From positions 36,386 to 100,385 of the forward strand of contig JBDRNO010000260.1 in NCBI GenBank assembly GCA_043811005.1: a stretch of 64,000 bases of DNA, in the 5' to 3' direction. This stretch comes from JBDRNO01 sp043811005. Lineage in GTDB: Bacteria; Bacteroidota; Bacteroidia; NORP154. The position numbers and the translations under genes were made by a program. Below the pieces are notes generated by a model that saw only the letters and a program-made list of their open reading frames with translations, ran no database searches and was not told the origin of the DNA. Positions 60,039 through 64,000 of this stretch are shown here, piece by piece; the stretch's first letter is position 1; each line of letters starts with the position of its first letter.

Positions 60039-63000
60039 TCAGTTCCTTATAACATAAATAATATTTGAAGTAAATCTTGTATCATCAATAACTTCTACAT
60101 TAATGTTGTATTTTGATACAATTTCAAAAATATCATTTCTCGACATATATTCCAGCTTATTAGTTGTTTTGTTAAATCCGAAATTTGTTGAAAAGAACTC
60201 GGTGTATTTGGTACCCCAGTGCTTTTTCTTTAAATCCTTATCTGCATCGCGAATAATAATGGTTCCGACTTTATTCAAATTTTCTATACATTTTACAATA
60301 AGCTGTTCTTGTTGTTGTCTCGGTAAATAATGCAAGACATCACATAAAATAAAGACATCGCTCTTTTTCAGGGGATCTTTGGTTATGTTACTGCAAATGA
60401 AATTAATATTTTGATTTTTAGAAAAGCAGTTCTCAGCAATCCTGATCTTCTCGCTGTCATAATCAATACCAGTGATCTTTCTGTCTTCAGAAACAAAACT
60501 CAGCATATAAGCCAGGAAACCGTATCCGCAGCCGACATCCACAATGTCGGCATTTCCCGGGATCAACTCATTAAATAACTTATAATTATTTTCCAGCATT
60601 AATTTTACTTTTAAATACCATTCGAGTATAGGTCCTTTGTAGATAAAATTCTTTATTAGTCTATCCTTATAATAATCAGTTGTTTTATATTCATCTTTAA
60701 CTTTCTCAAACTCATTTTTAAAATATCTTGCAATTGTTTTTGTGCGTTCAGAATAGCCAGCTCCATACTCAGTGTCAACTGGTCTTATTCTATCTAAAAA
60801 TTTTACCGTTATCCTGCTTTTTTTTCCAAAGATCTCTCCTTTGGTAACATAATGACCTGTTCCATGAATAACCATTGGCAATATGTCGAGTTTTAGCTTT
60901 TCAGCGAGATAAAATGCACCTTTATGAAAACGTTTTATTTTGGTTGTAACAGAACGTGTGCCTTCGGGAAAAACAAGAATAGAATACCCCTCTTTAACCC
61001 TTTCAGAGAGGTTGTCAAGAATTTTATCAATTCCCGAAGAAGCGGGATAAAAATCGGCTAACTTAACAAAACCGCCTATATAGGGTGAATTCCATACCCA
61101 ATCATTTGTCAGGAGAATTAATTTAGGAGTAAACATTAAAACCAACGGAATATCTATAAGAGACTGATGGTTGCAAATTATCACTGCCGGTTTCTTGAAA
61201 TTTTCTGACGGGGGTTTGATGATCTTTTTCCTGACAAGGAACATGATGTATATTGTTGACCTTGTGACATACATTATGAGCTTATGAAATAATAACTTTC
61301 TTTTTTTCTCAGGCAAGGGCATTATTCTAATAATTGTCATCTCTAAAAATTTCGTCATAAGGGAAGCCATGAAAAAATATGGATAAAAGACAGATGAATA
61401 TATTATAATAAAGAAAGTAACAGGAACAGTCCGTCTTTTTCCTCCCTTATACATCAGCCATCTGAAAAGTACCGGTTCAATTGTATAAGAGATAATTACT
61501 ACAGAAAGAATACCGATAATAGATAACAGCGCTATTGATCTTAATGCTGGATGTTTTGCAAAGATCAACACTCCAATGCCTGTTATGGTTGTAAATGCCG
61601 ATAAAAAAATAGCTGTTTTATAGGATGATAGATTCTTGTAACCGTATTTATATTCCTGTAGCAAACCCCGCATAATAAATATACTGTAATCTATCCCCAG
61701 ACCGAAAATAAAGGTGGAGATTATTATATTAAATATGTTGAATTTTAATCCTATCAGCTCCATTATTCCCAAAGTCCATAACCAACCAAGCAACATCGGT
61801 ATAAAAGTTATCAAACCCAATTCTATCCTGCCATAAGAAAATATTAAGATGAACAGGACTAAAAACAGGGATAATTTAACCAATAAGTTAAAGTCTGATT
61901 TAAGAATATCAATATATTTTTCGGTTATAAATTGTTTGTCGAAGATTATTATATCATCATTTTCAGAGAATGACAAATAAATTTTTTCCCTGTCTTCTTT
62001 TTTGACTTTTAATAATGTTACAACAGATGTTAGATCATTTGATTGAACAATATAGTCATCGAGAAAAATATCTTTGATCTTATCGAATTTATTAATCTCC
62101 AGTGGTTTGAAATCCTTATTGAGAAGGTTATAAAATCCATTAAAGGCGGTTTCTTTGAATTTGTATTCTTTTCCCTTATCAATCAATCTTTTCTTTAATA
62201 ATTGTTTCTTTTCATCAGTCCAGTATTTTTCCCATAGCTGGATTCTTCTCTTCTGTAATGAATCAGACAATAGCAGTGAACTTACAGATGAATATTTTTT
62301 GACTATATCTTTATTTTTCAGCTCTTCCAGCTTGTTAATGGTTTTCTCATTATTAACCAATGCCTCGTCAAGATCTTTCCCGCTTGATACTAAATAGACT
62401 GATCGATACGGGGAACTGCTTATTTTCATCAAATTTTGTTCTGCTTTCTGTAATTCTTCAGAAACATAATTTATCTTCATCATATCACTTTCAAATTCAA
62501 TGCCGGTATTTGCCAGGATGAAAGCACAAACAATTGAAATAATGATAATAACGATTATCAAAAAACGGTTCTTTTCAAAACTGTATGAGGTAATTCTGTC
62601 AATTATCCCCCCCCATCCACCCCAAAGTAACTTTGCTTTTTGGTGTAAACCTTGTAAATGGGAGGTGCTCTCATGAGTAGAACAATTATCATTCTTGGAT
62701 CTTAATAAATGCGGCAGTACTATTAATGAAAACATGGCAGCGGCAATTATACTTATTGCTGCAAACAGGCCTAAGTCACGTAATGCTTCCGATGAAACAA
62801 ACACCAGGCATAAAAAAGCAGAGGCGGTAGTTAAACAGCTCATAGTGATGGGAACAGTAAGATCCTTAATAATTGTTTTAACCGAACCTTTACTTCTGAA
62901 ATGAGTAAAAACATGAAGAGAATAATCTATAGTGATCCCGAGGATAACCGAACCTGCTCCCAAAGCAATTACCGAGACTTTTGTTTTCAGGAAAAATAAA

Positions 63001-63212
63001 AATGCGAGAGAGATAATCCCACCAAATAATACTGGTAATAAGATGATGAAAAAGATACTCTTTCTTTTAAAAAACAAGCTTATGAATATCAGCAGAACAA
63101 ACAAGGCAATGGTTACCGTTAAAGTAATGTCTTTTTTTATTCGGTTGGCATTGCCAACTGCAACTGCTAATGCACCGTAATATTCTGCTTTAATCCCCCC
63201 TGCCCCCAACAT
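60039..63212 (-). CDS. RND/MMPL permease C-terminal part fused to PlsC acyltransferase and SAM methyltransferase
   Basis: This 1057-aa frame is the main part of a longer gene (see 63190-63999). Residues about 25-620 are MMPL/RND-type permease, with clusters of helices (LTVTIALFVLLIFISLFF, VSVIALGAGSVILGITIDYSL, FNIIISTFIFGLGIDYSIFI). Residues about 670-850 are a PlsC-type acyltransferase (NHQSLID at about 678, FPEGTRS at about 747). Residues about 880-1057 are a class I methyltransferase (DVGCGYGFLAYML at about 890, CDVLHYLPRQQQEQLI). Single proteins joining lipid export, acylation and methylation are known from flexirubin/aryl-polyene-type loci of Bacteroidota, as I recall. The ATG at 63212 lies inside a repeat and is probably not a natural start. 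Confidence 0.85.
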   Translation of the reverse strand: MLGAGGIKAEYYGALAVAVGNANRIKKDITLTVTIALFVLLIFISLFFKRKSIFFIILLPVLFGGIISLAFLFFLKTKVSVIALGAGSVILGITIDYSLHVFTHFRSKGSVKTIIKDLTVPITMSCLTTASAFLCLVFVSSEALRDLGLFAAISIIAAAMFSLIVLPHLLRSKNDNCSTHESTSHLQGLHQKAKLLWGGWGGIIDRITSYSFEKNRFLIIVIIIISIVCAFILANTGIEFESDMMKINYVSEELQKAEQNLMKISSSPYRSVYLVSSGKDLDEALVNNEKTINKLEELKNKDIVKKYSSVSSLLLSDSLQKRRIQLWEKYWTDEKKQLLKKRLIDKGKEYKFKETAFNGFYNLLNKDFKPLEINKFDKIKDIFLDDYIVQSNDLTSVVTLLKVKKEDREKIYLSFSENDDIIIFDKQFITEKYIDILKSDFNLLVKLSLFLVLFILIFSYGRIELGLITFIPMLLGWLWTLGIMELIGLKFNIFNIIISTFIFGLGIDYSIFIMRGLLQEYKYGYKNLSSYKTAIFLSAFTTITGIGVLIFAKHPALRSIALLSIIGILSVVIISYTIEPVLFRWLMYKGGKRRTVPVTFFIIIYSSVFYPYFFMASLMTKFLEMTIIRIMPLPEKKRKLLFHKLIMYVTRSTIYIMFLVRKKIIKPPSENFKKPAVIICNHQSLIDIPLVLMFTPKLILLTNDWVWNSPYIGGFVKLADFYPASSGIDKILDNLSERVKEGYSILVFPEGTRSVTTKIKRFHKGAFYLAEKLKLDILPMVIHGTGHYVTKGEIFGKKSRITVKFLDRIRPVDTEYGAGYSERTKTIARYFKNEFEKVKDEYKTTDYYKDRLIKNFIYKGPILEWYLKVKLMLENNYKLFNELIPGNADIVDVGCGYGFLAYMLSFVSEDRKITGIDYDSEKIRIAENCFSKNQNINFICSNITKDPLKKSDVFILCDVLHYLPRQQQEQLIVKCIENLNKVGTIIIRDADKDLKKKHWGTKYTEFFSTNFGFNKTTNKLEYMSRNDIFEIVSKYNINVEVIDDTRFTSNIIYVIRN

Positions 63213-63999
63213 CCCCCTGACCCCCTTTGATAAGGGGGATAAAGAGGGGATTTTTGTTTTGGGCTTGGTTTGACAAGCTGTCTATGACATCATCTATCCC
63301 GTTGAGCAATTCTGCATTTTGTGACGTTTCACTAAAAGGATTAGTTGAAGTAATGAATATAAGTAAATTCTTTTTGTCTTTGGTTAAAATATAACCATCG
63401 TGAATTTCATAATTTTCATCAAATTGGAGGGTTTGTAATTTTTTTAAAGCTAACGATGTCAGTCCAATGGGATCTTGAATTATAAATTTCTTTAAAACAA
63501 CACCTGCCGGAGTTACTAAAGTTTTATAGTTTCTTTTTAAGGTATTATTAATTCCGGATTCCGAGATCAAACTATCAATTTCCTTATAGTCATTCTGCTC
63601 CAGGAAAACAGGCATATTTTCATAAAAAGTATTATAGACCTCATACATCAGGTCTTCCGGGATCTTATATGTGATCTCCCTGATCCCCGTAAAACGGGGA
63701 TCATTTTGTAAAATATCAACAAAATCATTGGTATAGGAAATTAGTCTATCAGGGTCTGGCTGTACGGAAGTGTCGGATAACGAGATGTTTACGATCAGCT
63801 TGTCAATGAATTTAGTCCTGATAATTTGGGATGATATTTCTACTTTCTCATCCGCAGGCATCATTTTGGTAATATCTTCTTCCAACTCTAATTGAAAAGA
63901 AAAATATCCGGCAAAAAAAACAATGCCAACTATTAGAAGTATAAATATTACCCGGTGTTTATTGAAAAAATTATAAAAAAAGAGGAATAATTGGGACAT
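63190..63999 (-). pseudogene. N-terminal part of the RND/MMPL permease, cut off by a repeat-borne frameshift
   Basis: The 269-aa frame starts 1 nt inside the right edge and encodes the first helix (VIFILLIVGIVFFAGYFSF) and the first periplasmic domain of an RND/MMPL permease. Its end, NKNPLFIPLIKGGQGDVGGRGD, is translated from a dispersed repeat (63195-63256), after which it stops. The continuation (IKAEYYGALAVAVGNA) is in the next frame. Deleting one G from the G6 run (63195-63200, C on the plus strand) joins both frames as one protein of about 1320 aa. So the gene is either broken, phase-variable through the G run, or wrongly sequenced there. Confidence 0.8.
63195..63256. repeat. Dispersed repeat with G/C runs inside the RND permease gene
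   Basis: CCCCCCTGCCCCCAACATCC, then CCCCCTTTGATAAGGGGG, then ATAAAGAGGGGATTTTTG. The C5/G5 stem around TTTGATAA is a common dispersed repeat shape. It carries the C6 run where the reading frame shifts. Confidence 0.8.
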
Positions 64000-64000
64000 G

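Noticed and set aside
1..64000. tRNA, rRNA, transposase or phage genes
   Set aside because: None was found on reading both strands; no cloverleaf-like segment or DDE/recombinase motif was seen.

Overview
The window is AT-rich DNA from a member of the Bacteroidota, probably a gliding, type IX secretion (T9SS) organism. Four things support this. There are C-terminal sorting domains on secreted proteins (M1 peptidase, M14 peptidase, Asp-box sialidase-like protein). There are gliding/T9SS genes: GldE next to ssb, and GldJ next to murF and a PorP/SprF protein. Promoters follow the Bacteroidetes form TTTG-N(17-23)-TAnnTTTG. Shine-Dalgarno sequences are mostly absent. No rRNA, tRNA, CRISPR array or transposase was seen. 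All identifications come from reading sequence and motifs; no database search was run.

Layout. 1-4270: the enolase 3' end, a mitochondrial-type citrate synthase with its own terminator, a UbiD-family decarboxylase and a decayed sorting-domain relic. 4275-14646: M1 peptidase, a small secreted protein, an Omp85-type outer-membrane protein, RmuC, a GWxTD protein, RlmB and a glycosyltransferase. 14647-17700: repeats, a FeoB-associated Cys-rich peptide (54 aa) and FeoB behind three operator-like palindromes. 17758-23288: a frameshifted sialidase-like gene, a secreted hypothetical protein and a large M14 carboxypeptidase with SprB repeats. The sorting domain of this peptidase is thrown out of frame by a 7-nt tandem repeat. 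23364-33422: polysaccharide deacetylase-like protein, membrane protein, gldE, ssb, HU, a 30-aa basic protein, RNase G, an MFS transporter, recX and prfB with the programmed frameshift. 33752-48129: fumC, anmK, acyl-CoA dehydrogenase, murF, gldJ, porP/sprF, an MBL hydrolase, a 1214-aa PD40/outer-membrane protein, TauE and an M20 amidohydrolase. 48280-51614: small secreted or lipoprotein genes and a pseudogene.

51641-63999 looks like part of a biosynthetic locus for a lipid-like or polyene-like product. It holds a C45 (penicillin acyltransferase-like) Ntn hydrolase, three phytoene-dehydrogenase-like FAD oxidoreductases (two in tandem), a B12-binding radical SAM enzyme, and a fusion of MMPL/RND permease, PlsC acyltransferase and SAM methyltransferase. 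Flexirubin/aryl-polyene loci of Bacteroidota have a similar flavour, but no ketosynthase or ACP is in view, so the product is unknown.

The most striking theme is genome-wide invasion by short palindromic repeats. Several families occur between genes and also inside them. In at least six genes they read through in frame as extra peptide (M1 peptidase twice, Omp85 protein, glycosyltransferase, MBL hydrolase, M20 amidohydrolase, PD40 protein). In one gene (the RND permease) a repeat with a G6 run breaks the frame. The (AAACAGG)3 tract could work as a phase-variable switch on T9SS export. Three genes carry a -7 box exactly 4 nt before the ATG, which predicts leaderless mRNAs.
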